Below the pieces are notes generated by a model that searched no databases, was not told the origin of the DNA, and was given only the letters and a program-made list of their open reading frames with translations. Source: Nepenthes gracilis (lineage: Eukaryota > Streptophyta > Magnoliopsida > Caryophyllales > Nepenthaceae). Taken from it: a stretch of 64,000 nt of DNA. The stretch's first letter is position 1. Every line of letters starts with the position of its first letter. Positions 45,701-57,299 of this stretch are shown one piece after another. The stretch is taken from contig BSYO01000028.1 of NCBI GenBank assembly GCA_033239525.1, positions 9,727,597 to 9,791,596 on the forward strand, read 5' to 3'. The position numbers were made by a program, and so were the translations under genes.

Positions 45701-48700
45701 AAACAAAGAAAGTTTAGAAGCAAACCAGTGGGAACGGCTACTGTGTTCATTTGCATTCGTTGAGCCAACAGCCCTTGCATTACTGCCAGTTTGTAGAACA
45801 TCCCAAACTTCACTCATGTTGCTTACATGAGCTTCAACCAATCCAGGAACATGGTGCACTCCTTCACTTGCTTGCCTTATCTCCAGCCTATGACAACCAT
45901 ATCATATTGCTGGTTAAAACAAAATGAGTTACAGCCATGGCAAATTAGTCAGGAAACAAAAAGGAATGAATGTCCCCAATGTAAAACGATTTTTTATGGT
46001 GGTCCTAGAAGAGAGCATCATGAAAAAGCTACAAAAATCTTACAGATAGTACTGATTTTTTTTTTTTTTTTAAGGATAAAAATAGGACAAAGTATAATAT
46101 TAAAAAAATTATGGTCCTGAAAAATGTCAGATTACTCCTACACTGCCAAAAATTTTCTGGTTAGAAAATTTTTCAACAAAACCAATGCATTTGATTTGAC
46201 TGGTCAGTACAAGTATGATACTTGGTCCTTCTCATACAAATATCAGGGAGCTGTGCAGTTTGCATTAGTTACACAGCACAAAATTTGTGAAGTAAACACA
46301 TTATTTCCTGTTTCATCATGAATCTTGCAATAGTTGATATACCTTGTATTTTGTAACCCTTTAAAGCTATAATGACAAATCTACATGCACAATGATTCTC
46401 GTAGGATGCAACTGCTAAAACATTCTGTGCCCTTTAAAATTATATACCAACTTGACTCAGGATCAGATCAGCCTACCTCTTTGAAGACACTCCTGGCTGC
46501 GTTCCAGAAGCTAGCAAGTCTCTTATCTGTTCATTATACACTTCTAAGGCACTTACAGATATCTCATACCTAAAAAGTTTCTCTCTCCCCCCGATAATAT
46601 TAAACAGCTCTTCAAGAGTTCTATAATTGACACCGCGGGCTTCTTCTGTGCCTTCCATGGTAAATGTCTTCCCAGTTCCAGTCTGTCCATAAGCAAATAT
46701 ACAGACATTGTATCCATCTAGAACTGAGGTTGCAAATGGTGCTGTGTCCTCAGACACATCAGCTAATAAAGCCATAATGAAACTTATCAGATGAAAATCA
46801 GGAGGAGCAATAATAGTGTACAATGTCGACAGATAAGAGTTAGTGAAATCAAGACTACCTTGGTCTGCTTCTGGGCCAAAAACAGCATCAAACTTGAAAG
46901 TCTTTCGAGGCCATCCATTTGATCTAACAGTAAGCTCCCCTTCCGTGGCTGCATCAAAATTGATCACCATTGATGCTCCTAGGGCTATTTCCTCTGTGTT
47001 TAAAGGCCTGCAGCGGCAGAAGACCCTTATATTTCCTACAAGGGATGCACAGCAGCACTAAATTCAATAAACTGCTATAAGTTTTAGGACCTCTATTAGA
47101 CTTTAAAGTGAGGTCAAGCTTCATCACAAACCTTTTAGTTCCAAAACCTTGTTATAAAGTTCTTTCCTTTCTTTTGCCTCTTCAATGAATTTTTCCTGAA
47201 CTTCTTTGTGCATATCAATTTGCTGTCTTACTATTGAAAGAAAGGTAAAATCTTAGTTAAAAATGGAAGTATTACATGATGTTTAAGTTCAGAATTTAGT
47301 AAGATGAGTATGTTGATTCACCTGTGGACTGAATCACATATCGTGTTTCATCCATATCTGCAAGGCACTTCTTGTATTCAAGTGTCTCCTCTGATAACTT
47401 TATATGCTCCAATTTCAAAATCTGAAATTCCCCAGTGCAAATGTTAGCACTTTTCTGATGTCATAGATATATGTCAGCGTAGAGGTTTCAATACCTTCAA
47501 TTTTCTTTTCAAGTCTTTCAAGGTTGAGAACCATTTGCTCTTCTCTTTCACTTGGCCCTCAATTGCAAAAGCTACAATACAAATGATGATTGCTTATTTC
47601 AAAATACATTATACAAGGACAATCAACTGGCAGAAATTCCAGTACCCAAAGAGCCAACATGCATTGACTTGCGCATAAGCTCATTTTGGAGCTCCTGAAG
47701 AGACTTCCAAGCTTCCTGGCACTCCTTATTCTTGGCTTGATTTTGCCTCTTAAGCTCCTCTACAGCCCTCCTTGCTTCTGAGAGTTCCTTTTTCTGGAGC
47801 TCATAATGTCTTCGCAGATTATTAAAATCTCCAAATCCCTCATGATTTCCATTGTCCTGCACAAAATCATTCATCAAACACAAAGGATAGAAAAATTCTA
47901 TTGCTTCAGACCATGTGACTAATGTCTGAATAGATCATAAATAAGGAATTACTTTTGCTGACTCACAGTCTGTCAACTGGGACATTCCCAAAACTTTGGG
48001 ACATTCTACTTCTCCTGCGCCTGATACATTGCAGAAATATGTTACCCAGAAATGCTATGATTTGTCGTGGATTGACAATCAACTTGAATGGCCCAGTAAT
48101 AAGGCAGCATTTATATTTGAAAAAAGAAAAAAGAAAATCAACCTACTTATTGAGAGATCTTTCCTCACTGATATACCAGAGATAATGGGATTGCCAATTA
48201 CGCCTTCAAGTCTGATTGACAATCGTTTATCATCTATCACAGCAGTTACAAGATCAGATATAACCAACGGTCTGTTTGCACCCACTCGAGCATTTATATC
48301 AATGCTAGAGACAACCTACAAACACAGACAGCAAAAAAATAAAAATGCATAATCCTGAAAAACATTATTTCTCCATAACCAACATTTGAAGAATTCCACT
48401 CAATTTTTAGAGCGAGGATTAGATCAGTTTCATCTTTGCAATATGTAAATGCTTAAAAAGGCCAAGCCCAGGATTCTAACCTTCTCTTCTTGAATAAAGA
48501 CATCAAATACTCGCATCCCAGGAGGACCATCAGAGAACACAATTTCTGCAAAGTGCAGATTAATAATGTACTTCCCGGGGTCTAAGAACTCAAAGATGTA
48601 TGAGAAGTTGCCAAACCGGGCTGTCTGGTAAAGTGAAAAGCCTTCTTCATCTCCAATATAAGCGTCTGTTTTGATAACATCACCGCCAACAAAACATTTG

Positions 48701-49447
48701 TCCTTCAAAAACTTTGTCCCACCGAAAGCTACCTCTCTGTCCTCAGAGCCAGCATTAATGCTTATGATGGGTTGAGTTTCTTTTGAGAAATTGTGGCCGA
48801 TGGATGATAGTGGAGCAAGCTCAAAAGATGCCTCAGCAAGCACTTCAGCCTTTGATGTGGGCCAAAAGGTTGAAAATTTGGAATTGTCTGAGGTATCTCT
48901 AAAGGCTTCAGTTTCAAAACCATTAATGCCTTTCTCAAGTGACAGCACAATGGGGGTCGGCGTCTCCTCTGGGGATTCACCATTCTTCAAGAACTCAGGG
49001 GAATCTCCAAAGTTTTGTTTGGGAATATCAGGCGAACAAGTGCAGAGTACCAAATTGGGTGAGGTTAAAGAAAACCCCAACATTGACCGGCCTGCAATGT
49101 AAGGCCCCCTGTCAAACCTAACCTAAAACTCCAATTCTCCAAATTATGATTCTTCAAGAAAAATCAGTATCCGGAAATCAAAATTTCAGACGTCACTTAT
49201 ACAACTCTTAATTCTCAAGAAGCAAAGAAAAAAAACATTAACATTTACACCTTAATTTTTTAAAAACACGAATTTAGATATTACTCAATTTATAAGCCAA
49301 TTTCATTAGATATACCCTTTCTAAACTTCGGTGATATTGAGATCAAATAACATATCAACTATATCAAAGCACATAAAAATAATTCCTCCTTATCCTCAAA
49401 CTGGGACAGTGAATTTCACCTTTGCAATTACTTGCTGTGCTTGCCAT
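35677..49447 (-). CDS. Kinesin-14 with N-terminal malectin domain (KIN14Q/KIN14R type), 16 coding exons, 1137 residues
   Basis: Coding exons on the minus strand: 49447-49420, 49091-48481, 48315-48147, 48020-47953, 47856-47646, 47571-47495, 47421-47322, 47230-47132, 47035-46859, 46762-46477, 45887-45726, 45648-45433, 45335-45298, 45147-44984, 44872-44747, 36558-35677. All junctions are GT-AG, phases agree, and the total is 3414 nt. Domains: malectin-like about 116-270 ([27 protein letters not shown]); coiled coil about 293-454; kinesin motor from 455 ([12 protein letters not shown]) with P-loop GQTGTGKT at 539-546, switch I SSRSH at 658-662 and switch II DLAGSE at 688-693; second coil 803-900; low-complexity tail with a Gln run and repeated PRRNS. 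The neck sits before the motor, as in minus-end-directed kinesin-14s; the malectin fusion is a known plant subgroup whose carbohydrate binding is unproven. Nothing is broken. The last intron is 8188 bp and packed with transposons. Confidence 0.93.
36658..36840 (-). other. Unexplained 60-codon open frame in the last kinesin intron
   Basis: Sense to the kinesin gene, 100 bp upstream of its final exon. The text ([31 protein letters not shown], ending LWRI-stop) has natural protein composition. It does not fit the kinesin reading: exon 15 joins exon 16 directly in phase 0. It may be a captured exon fragment of another gene. I do not recognise it. Confidence 0.3.
37075..37858 (+). repeat. 395-bp tandem duplication of the copia LTR end and primer site
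   Basis: Two nearly identical copies begin GTATCATGTACGTTTCCTAA and each ends ACTAGTATCAGGGC. The element therefore has LTR end, primer site, LTR end, primer site, gag. The few differences point to a fairly recent local duplication compared with the decayed pol. Confidence 0.85.
38252..39202 (+). mobile_element. Probable copia solo LTR inside the copia gag
   Basis: It runs from TGCTCGGGC to TGATCCCAACA, has LTR-like content (a TATA-like GTATATAACC near 38936) and no open pol text, and splits gag sequence recognisable on both sides. No clear target duplication; ends are provisional. Confidence 0.5.
39755..41298 (-). pseudogene. rrn23: Organellar 23S rRNA fragment, plastid-like, split by a solo LTR
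   Basis: Outside the LTR (39755-39892 and 40899-41264) the minus strand reads as bacterial-type LSU rRNA of plastid character. Landmarks are AACCCACCGGAGCCGTAGCG, GGACCCGAACACAGGTGATC, ATCAGCGGATGAGTTGTGG, GAATACTAGATATGACCTCC, AACAGCCCGGATCACCAG and TAAGGCCCCTAAATGACC. The last about 34 bases (41265-41298) repeat an internal rRNA piece in the opposite orientation. Divergence from a functional gene is visible (for example GAGATTTCACC-type sites are altered), so it is an old nuclear copy. A mitochondrial LSU source is less likely but not excluded. Confidence 0.88.
39893..40898. mobile_element. Solo LTR (copia-like) with target duplication ATTTG
   Basis: TGTTGAGGTCGG ... AGACCCAACA, 1006 bp, with inverted ends TGTTG/CAACA. 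It is flanked by ATTTG at 39888-39892 and 40899-40903. Removing it restores continuous rRNA sequence. It contains no coding domain. Its right end (CACCCACAAGGGAGTGACC) resembles the leader in the 32502-34119 duplication. Confidence 0.9.
41692..42098. mobile_element. Tourist-like (PIF/Harbinger-type) MITE
   Basis: 407 bp with terminal inverted repeats: left ACATTTGGTTGTTGGAAT...AAGGTGGGAATA, right TATTCCCACCTTATTCCCTC...CAACCAAACATG. It is flanked by TTA on both sides (41689-41691 and 42099-42101), the usual Tourist target. It interrupts copia between protease and GAG-pre-integrase text. No transposase. Confidence 0.75.
43090..43680. mobile_element. Unclassified AT-rich insertion in copia RT
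   Basis: Copia RT text stops near 43060-43080 and resumes near 43690-43820. The stretch between is very AT-rich with no pol-like text. It has no clear terminal repeats that I can see, so it may be a decayed element or divergent filler. Confidence 0.35.
44583..44690. repeat. Short tandem repeat at the copia right edge
   Basis: GGATCATGTATACCAGATCA and GGATCATGTGTGCCAGATCA units of about 35 bp recur, with a partial third, each ending GTGAATA. Confidence 0.75.
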
Positions 49448-49862
49448 TCCTATCGGTAGAGAGTTCGATTGTGTAGGAGGAATATCTGCGAAGTAAAAAA
49501 AATATCTGTAAGAATAAAGATCTCAAATTGAATATCGCGAAAATTAGGGTTTTAAGGGACTAGGAATATTGAGAATTCTTACGGTGCAAGTGAGTGTTCT
49601 GTTGGCGAGAGACGTCCGTTAGGAGAAGTGGGTCATGCCATCGATTGTCTTCCATCGAGAAATGGGAACTGTTCGAGTTAGAGAGTCGCTCAATACTGAG
49701 ATTTTTATCAAAAGAGAAAAAGGAAACCCATTTTGATTCTTTCTTCGCTTTAATGAAGGGAGTGAACAAAAGTGAATTCTTTGATTCAGAGCAGCCGTTT
49801 CATTTCCTTGGTGGGAAAGACGCTCGTTATGGTAATACGTGACCGTTGGCTTTTCAAATTTA
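49448..49862 (-). promoter_or_regulatory. 5' leader (with a UTR intron) and promoter of the kinesin gene
   Basis: The start codon exon extends upstream to an acceptor at 49486 (CTTCGCAG). A donor at 49582 (TGCACC|GTAAGA, minus strand) suggests a 97 bp intron in the 5' UTR and a noncoding first exon at 49583 and beyond. The transcription start is unknown, probably near 49700-49750. Confidence 0.55.
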
Positions 49863-50048
49863 AACTTTCCTGCTCGACTGCTGAAATTTTTAACAAAAGA
49901 TGAAAAGGAGACAATTCGATTCTTTCTACTCGTTAGAGAGAGTGAACGAAATTACTAGCTTTTGATTCACAGCAGCCGTTTGATTTGGTTAAAGAGAAAG
50001 ACACTCGTTATGTGGTAATAAATGACCATTTGGGTTTCAAATTTAAAT
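49680..50048. repeat. Tandem duplication of the kinesin promoter region
   Basis: Copy 1 (about 49680-49862) and copy 2 (about 49885-50048) share ordered words: TTTTTATCAAAAG / TTTTTAACAAAAG, GATTCTTTCT, GAGTGAAC, TTTGATTCA(C/G)AGCAGCCGTTT, GACGCTCGTTAT / GACACTCGTTAT, and TTTCAAATTTAAA. Confidence 0.8.
49840..49850 (-). promoter_or_regulatory. MSA element (MYB3R, G2/M) upstream of the kinesin gene
   Basis: The minus strand reads GCCAACGGTCA, matching 10 of 11 positions of the mitosis-specific activator consensus (T/C)C(T/C)AACGG(T/C)(T/C)A. MSA elements drive G2/M expression of plant mitotic genes through R1R2R3-MYB factors, which fits a kinesin-14. The equivalent site in the second promoter copy is decayed. 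Confidence 0.6.
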
Positions 50049-50071
50049 GACCAGGCTATGGCAGGAGGGGA

Positions 50072-50729
50072 ACCAGGGGCCAACCCTTCTCGGAGAGAGT
50101 CCGAGTGTATCCCTTTTTAAAAAAAGTCGTTTAATTTTAATTAAATAATTAATAATTTTTTAAAAAAAATTAAAAATATTTTTAAAAAATATTTTTTAAA
50201 AGAAAGTTAAAAATTTTAACCATTTAATTAAAATCAAACGACAAATAAAAAAAGGGATGAATTCTATCTTTAGATTAAAAAATATATAATAAAATAAAAT
50301 AATTTTCCCATAAGGATTATAGTTGAGTAATAAGAAAATTGGATGTATAGCAATACCCATTTAAAAAATATAAGATATTCGAGGGAGCATGCTTGGGCTC
50401 CAACCTAGGAGCCCAATGGGCCAGCCCGATGGGAGCTAATCCAATGAAAACCCCACAGCTTTTTCAACTTCAGATTTTTTAAGATCAAATAATTCTTATT
50501 TTATATAGTTAAAAAATTAAAAAATAAGTTATATTTTTTAAAAAAAAATTATAAAATATATAACCGGTAAAATATCTATATTGTGACAAAAATTATTCAA
50601 AAATATAATAATTATTATATTTTTTAATTTTTTAAAAAAATATAAAATAAAAATCGTTAGATGAAAATCCAACGGTCTAGAAATCATAGGGCTCTCAAGA
50701 AATTAAGTCTTGTGAGGCTGGCCCCTGGT
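50072..50729. mobile_element. Possible MITE with ACCAGGGGCCA ends
   Basis: ACCAGGGGCCAAC at 50072 is inverted as GGCTGGCCCCTGGT at 50716-50729. The interior is AT-rich with no coding sequence. Target duplication not resolved. Confidence 0.4.
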
Positions 50730-52550
50730 CTACCAAACTAGGGCCCATACCCTCACAATAAGGTTTCTTTCTTAATGGTCCTTCTATAAAAAATCTAACT
50801 AGAGTTAAATTCTATTTTCATGCTTCCCTGCATATAGACTTGCAAAGGTCCTTTTACCGATTAAGCTCCTTTGTCATCATAATTATCAAGATTAAAGGAT
50901 AAAGCTGAATAATCAATATTTACTTTTTTTAATAAACATTTTTATCAATAAATTATATTTTTTAAAAGAATAAGAGAATTTAATTAGTCGAAAAAACATA
51001 GCAGAATTAATACTTATCCACATTATCCTCATCTACCAACAAGTAGGAGTGCCCATTGTGTATGATCTATGGGTTTTATCATCAAATTGGCAATAGATTT
51101 AAGCAATAGATTTTCATATAACTGAATATAATAATACTTGTAATCATAATTAAATGATATTTTCTTATTTAATCTTTAAATTTAGTTATTCATAATGATT
51201 AATTAAGATTTTTTATATATTAGTGAACTTAATAGTATCCCATGGTTGCCCATTCAAACTAAGAAGCATGACCGCAAAGCACTATAAATGCACAAGCCAA
51301 TAACATAACAGACAGAATTAAGTTATTCTTCTTTTAAGAGAATTGTTATTCGTTTTGTAAAGCCGCTAATAAGAGAGCATCTATCACATATTCTTCCAAT
51401 GTCAGTTTGTTAAATGCACTTACATATGATTTGTAGGAAAATGAGTTTTTCCTTGACTCAATATATATTGTGGTCGTATAATTATCTGAGTTTTATTCAA
51501 TTAAAAAAGGTATCAGTATTATGTAAATAGCTCTTATAATAGCTTTTATAACTATCATCTATCACATCTGAAAGTTTAACAATAAAAGTGATTTCAAAAC
51601 TGTCTAATGTGTTAAACCGAATAAGTTATAAATGATAATTGAAACTTCCTTATAGAAAAATTTTTAACTCTGTAAATAAATAAAACAGCATATATTTTCA
51701 CCATTTTTTTCACAAGGGTCATTAAAGAGCGTTCTGGTCACAAATTAAAAGGTATATTTGATGTGTTTCCTCTTGTCCCCCATTTTATTTCTAGTTTTTC
51801 TTTTTTTATTTTAGTTTCTATGATCTTTTAAGTGATTTTTATTGATGGGAGCTCCGCATTAATGGGAGAAATAATTCCCATTCTCGTAATTTTTTTAAAA
51901 AATTTAGTTTATGCATTAAATTTTGTAATTAATATAATCACTTACTTTTCAAAAAAAAAAAATGTTTGTTTTTTTATGGCCGTCAAATTCTAAAGCATCA
52001 AGGGTGTTGCTTTTTCTTGGTCAGCGTCCTTCCGTATTTGCTACCTTGGGTGGTCAGGAGAGGTAGGGCGCTCGCAGGATGAGGCCTCTGGTTTTTAAAT
52101 GAGTTATTTTTTAAATTTAGGTTATTTATTTTTAAATAAATAATTAAAATTTAATAATTAATTTTAATTCAATTTTTATTTTTTAAAAAAATAATTAAAT
52201 TATATTTATTTACCTAAAAAAATAGTCCAAATTTTAAGAATAATTATTTTTATATCTTTAAAAGATTGAACCCTCTTGATGTGGGTGCTCTTTGTGCCAA
52301 TTACTCCCCATCCCACCGTTGGATATTCAGTATTTTAAAATGAGATATAATTAAATAGAGTCATTTTTTAAGCTTTATAATTTTAATATTTATCATATTT
52401 AAAATCAAAATAAACTTTTTTTAATATATATATAACTATTTGGGGAATAATTTCTATACTCTAATTGTTATTCTTTAGATCACTCTCATATATCTGTTTC
52501 CGATCAACTCCATTTATCTATTTGATTTTAAATATCTCCCGCGAGTCAGT
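50730..52550. other. AT-rich intergenic sequence
   Basis: No gene or RNA found. A GC-richer island at 52000-52100 is short and has no open frame of note. Confidence 0.55.
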
Positions 52551-53340
52551 TCTTCAGTTTTCAGGCGCCCTTTGGTGGGCAATCAGGACCGCTAGGTGTT
52601 TATAGCCCCGAGGATGTTAAGAAAATTATCCTCTCAGCTATGTTGGAAGATGAGGGCCATAATAATAATCTAAAGGGAAGATTAAGTATAACAAAAATAG
52701 CACAAAAAATTTATAAGTCAAGTAAAAAAAAAAATTATTAGAATAGATGGGTCGCGGTTAAATGGGCAATAATAGAATAAGAAAGGACCAAAGACCTAAA
52801 AGAAGACAACCCGAGGGGCCGAATCAGTAAACAAAAAAAAAAAGATGGGCCTTAAGTTTGCCCCGATAAAGTGGGGTTTAGAAATGAGCCCAGAGAGCCA
52901 GAATAGATGAAACAAATTAGAATGTCCGAACTAACATGTTGCCAAACTTGATCAAACGTATTGACATAAAAAAAAATATATACCGGGCAATGAAGGGCAC
53001 CTCGTTGGCCCCAAAGAGGGATGGGTGGCATCATGGTCCAATCCCTGGCACCCACTTAATGGGAGCCTCCTACAATTGTCAACCAACCAATGATAGATCT
53101 CCGCGATAAAAGGAGATATCAAGGGAAAGGGGGAAAGAAGACGTCTGAAGCAAGACTCCGGGAGGAGATCTAGAGAGAGAAAGAAAAAATACGGAGAGAG
53201 AAAGAGCACCGGATATAAAATCTCAAATGTTTCTGGTCTAATTGGTTGAATGTACAACTATTTATTTGCCATATTTATTTGCATAATATTTGTATATGTG
53301 CATTGTTATTTAGAAGTAAATTAATTTTAAGAATTAATTT
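52550..53340. mobile_element. Probable gypsy LTR fragment
   Basis: Mixed sequence with a Tat-like LTR flavour: GCGATAAAAGGAGATATCAA, then a GA-rich leader (AGAGAGAAAGAAAAAATACG). No terminal repeats or coding domains seen. Assignment is by character only. Confidence 0.35.
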
Positions 53341-53346
53341 AATTAG

Positions 53347-56047
53347 TGTAATGAGCCGAACCTCCAAAACATGATAATTAGGATGAATATAATAAAAGGC
53401 GAGTAATTAAGTTAAAATAGATGAATTAAGGTCAAAGGATATGGGAGAAATCGGATTAAAAAGCGCAAAGATCCGGAATTGGTAAATTGGGAACCGAAAT
53501 TATAAGCCGAGAAATGTTAATATGTAAATAAGATTTCGGGCTTTAAATTATGATAATCATGACTTATTAAGGTTATACAATCAAAATTAGAGTCCAAGGA
53601 TGTGAAAAAATTGGGTTACAATGGTCAAAACGGATCCCAAACAGCGAAAAAATGAAGTAGGCTTGCTATAGGCTCGACGCGAGCCTGATCCGCACCCTAG
53701 TAGAGCTTGAGCGCCACGTAGGCACAAAAAATAGAATGCCTTACTCGAAGGGAGCCCGATGAGCGCTCGAGGCACGGCGTTGGCAGGGCGGTGCGCCTGA
53801 TTACCACCCAACTAGAGCTCGAGCACCAGTCAGGGTAATTATATCACGCGAGGATTTTCTCCCATCATTTTTTCGGTCATTTTCACTTTTTAGAGATAGA
53901 GAGGATGAAAGCTAGAGAGAAAAGAAGAAGTTGGAGGCTCACGAGTCCAAATCTGTCTGTAAGCTAGTCAAAAAGCTGATAGATCGGAACGAGGTAAGTA
54001 CACTCATGCCATCCTTTTTCGTTTTCTTATACTTTTGTCTTGTTTTCTTCGGGTATCCTCGTTTTGATATCCAGTTAAGTTTATGTTTTATGATTTTCAA
54101 GATCTAAACATGCAGATATGTGAATTTGGTGCTCAAATATGTAGATTTGATAGGTTTTGGACAAGGAAACCTAACACCCACTCCCGGACATGAAACCGAA
54201 GGAATTTTGGCTTTAGCTTAACTTGGGACTAGAATATGATTATCCATAGATTGCAAAAGTTAATTTGTCGATTGGCTATCCGAATTTATTATTATGTATG
54301 GATTTTCGTTCATGAAGCCCCTGACCTGCTCCCGGACACTGTTTAAGCTTTGATTTGGGAGTTTAATGTATAAATTGACTTGGGATTATAGTTACCTATG
54401 CCTTGAGTTCGATAATTTACCCATTGGATGTTCGAAATTTTGAGAATTAATCGATATGTGTAATTTGTACACTGTTCACATGCACTATTCACGGGTGTCA
54501 TTCACCGAAAACTCTGAACGATATCTTACATAATTTTTCATATTTAATTGCTAATCAAATGATATGTATATTTGTATAAGTCCAATCAAATAATCTGGAA
54601 GTTTCAATATGTCAATTTGTGAAAGAAATTCACGTTCGAAAGCTCTCAAAGTTAACCTGCTCTTTGACGGTAAGAATTCTATATCTTTTTTGTGAATATG
54701 ATATTCGTATGTAAGTTAAGTTATGAAAAGATTGAAAAACGCAAGCAAGACAATAAGCACATGAATAACTAGAAGGGAATTTGATGAATCTGATCATCCA
54801 AATGGAGATATCTGTGAAAAAAAATATGATCTAATCTCACAGATGGAGATATCTGTGAAAAGAATATGATAGAACTTTCCTCAAAAGGAATAAGTAATCA
54901 TGAAACTGGGATTCACATTCATGTTTCTGATGGGTAACACCCCAGACATATCACTAGTGTGACAATGAAAACTCAAGAAAATTATCCTGATCGATTGTTT
55001 TAGCGAGTGATATTAGGGATATGCTTTTGGACGTTACAGTGGTAACCAATGATAACTCCATTCATTGAGTGATATGTGGTCCGCTCTTCCACGGGGCATT
55101 ACTGTCAGGAGGATAGATTTTGAGTCTGACCTACCTTCGAAAGATAATACTATATTTGATCCCGCTAGAAGGATATTTTTGTTCTGTTTTTGACTTCTGA
55201 TTGTATATAAAATATAATCTATCCTCGATTATTTACTTCCTTTGGCTAGTAGGGTCTACTAGCCCGAGTTTGCAAAGATCAGTAACTATACTTAATTTAC
55301 ATCCTAAAGAAAATAAGAATAAAGAAATAAATCAATTGCACTCCAAGTAAGCTTAATTAAGTTTTGTCTATGTGTATCTCCATGTTTACATATATTTCTT
55401 CTACTTAACTTCGTTATTATTGTTTATTGTTTCGATATGATGTATTTGTTGAGTTATTAGCTCACTCTTACTTCTTCTTCCTTTCAGATAAGGGTTACGA
55501 GTTAACACCCGATTAATTAGAGTAAGGCAAGCGACTCGCTTACAAAAATCGGTTGGATTTCGAGGACTTAAGACTAGAGCATGGATGTTATAATTGAAAT
55601 ATAAATAGTTTAATTAGTTTATTGTTGTACATGATGATAATGATGATGTAGTACGTTTGTACTATGATGAATGTATCGTTTAGCTTCCGTGGATGATTTT
55701 ATAGTTTTTGTTTGCTTCCATAATATTTACCTTGTGGTTTTGGATTTGTTTAGGCCTAAATGGCATCTGCTTTTTAAATCCATTGTGGTGGGAATACTAT
55801 ATTGAAATCATGGATGATATGGTATGTGTCAGTCCTGTGTGTGTATTGTGGATAATGTTGAAGTCTGGATATTCATATGTATTGTGCAGGGTTTTTTATA
55901 CTGGTTTTCATGTATGGTTTTCATCCATATTTAGAAGAAACTTTATTCGATTTTCTGCAGAATTACATAATTATTTAATTATAGGTATTAGTTTTTGTTT
56001 GTTTATTGACAGAGGTTATCAGAAAAAAAATAACCCGTTCCGTCACA
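53347..56047 (+). mobile_element. Solo LTR, copy C, 2701 bp, with target duplication ATTAG
   Basis: TGTAATGAGCCG ... CCGTTCCGTCACA, flanked by ATTAG on both sides (53342-53346 and 56048-56052). It is the reference copy of the long-LTR family also seen as copies A and B. It contains a strong donor-like GAG|GTAAGTACAC at 53994 and an acceptor-like CTTCCTTTCAG ending 55487. No coding domain is present. It probably arose by LTR-LTR recombination of a full element. Confidence 0.85.
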
Positions 56048-56052
56048 ATTAG

Positions 56053-57230
56053 TATGACTATTTTGTATTGGGTCGTAGGCATGAAAAACTTATGGATCAT
56101 TAGGTTTTAGGCTTAGTAGCATCACTTGGACCAAATCTAAGTTAGGCTTAGAATTAGAATTAATTAGTGAAAATTATTTCTAGGATATTATTAACTAAAA
56201 TTTAGAGTAATTTATAGGGCATCAAAATTTGTGGATTTTCGTATTCTGGACTTGAATATTCCTACTAGGTAGACCTTGTTTTGAACATTAAGGATTAATC
56301 ATAATCGATATTATCATTAGAATACTTTAACAAATTAAAAAAAAAATAAATTATATTCTTTATTAGATAAAATAAATAATTGTAGACTCATTTTTTAGGC
56401 AACAATAAAAGTTAAATAAAAGTATTTTTGAGAAAAATTGGTGATATCTTATTTACGTTTTGGAGAGGCAAGTGATTATTATTATTTTTTATTTTGGGTA
56501 GTAAATTTCAAAAATTAAGTAAACAAATTCAGGAAATGCTGGATTATTTTAACCGATTAGATTTAACTAGCCACCTCATATCTCCAACTTAATAGCCTAT
56601 TTGCTAGGTCTATTAGCTTATATTTTTCAAAAGTTCATTGTTAGTTGATTGGTTAGCCTTTATTAAAGTTTTCCGTTGCAACAGAAGAGGAGAATTTTCA
56701 GATACTTCCCATCCCAAATTTTGAAACTTAAGGGGAGGGAAATAGCAACCTAAGGGGAGCCCCCTTATTGTTATATAAACCATTTGGGCCTTTTCACTTT
56801 TAACTATTACATTTCATCCAAGTAAAGAGGAGAGAAAAGAAATAGCAAACTTGGTAGAGAAGGGAACTGAGGGGAGGAAAGAAGAGAAAGTGAAGAGTAT
56901 CCATATAAGGCAAGCGATGCATCCCTAGTTTCGGGTTCTTCAATGAATTAAGAAGCCTTCAGATTCCTCGACTCAGGTGAATCATGAACCGCTCTGATCT
57001 CTACATCTCTCAACCCGAACCCTGCATACCACAAATTACAAATAAGAGATCGGAGGATTGTGGGATATTCTCCCACCGTAAACACTCTGACATTCAAGTC
57101 AGAAATCTTTTCCAGATGACGATAATATGCAGGCGTGAAAGGAAATATAATGAGGAATGCACGTATGCAAGCATGCAAGGTGTGCATATAGTGTTTAGAG
57201 GAGGCTTGTGCTCCCCTTTTTGCACTATTA
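56053..57230. other. Intergenic sequence next to the Tat region
   Basis: AT-rich, with one GC-richer part after 56650. No gene recognised; open frames near 56950-57260 overlap on both strands and show no motif. Confidence 0.45.
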
Positions 57231-57299
57231 AGAGTGGTTCACTATCGTCATCGGAGTAAGGCGGTGGTTTTGGGGAAGAGAGCTGGTTCTTTCTTCTCG

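Noticed and set aside
48430..49083. Starting the kinesin at the ATG at 49083
   Set aside because: An upstream exon with ATG at 49447 joins in phase through a good GT-AG intron (AAAG|GTGAAA ... TTGCAG). The longer start is preferred, though the shorter one would keep all domains.
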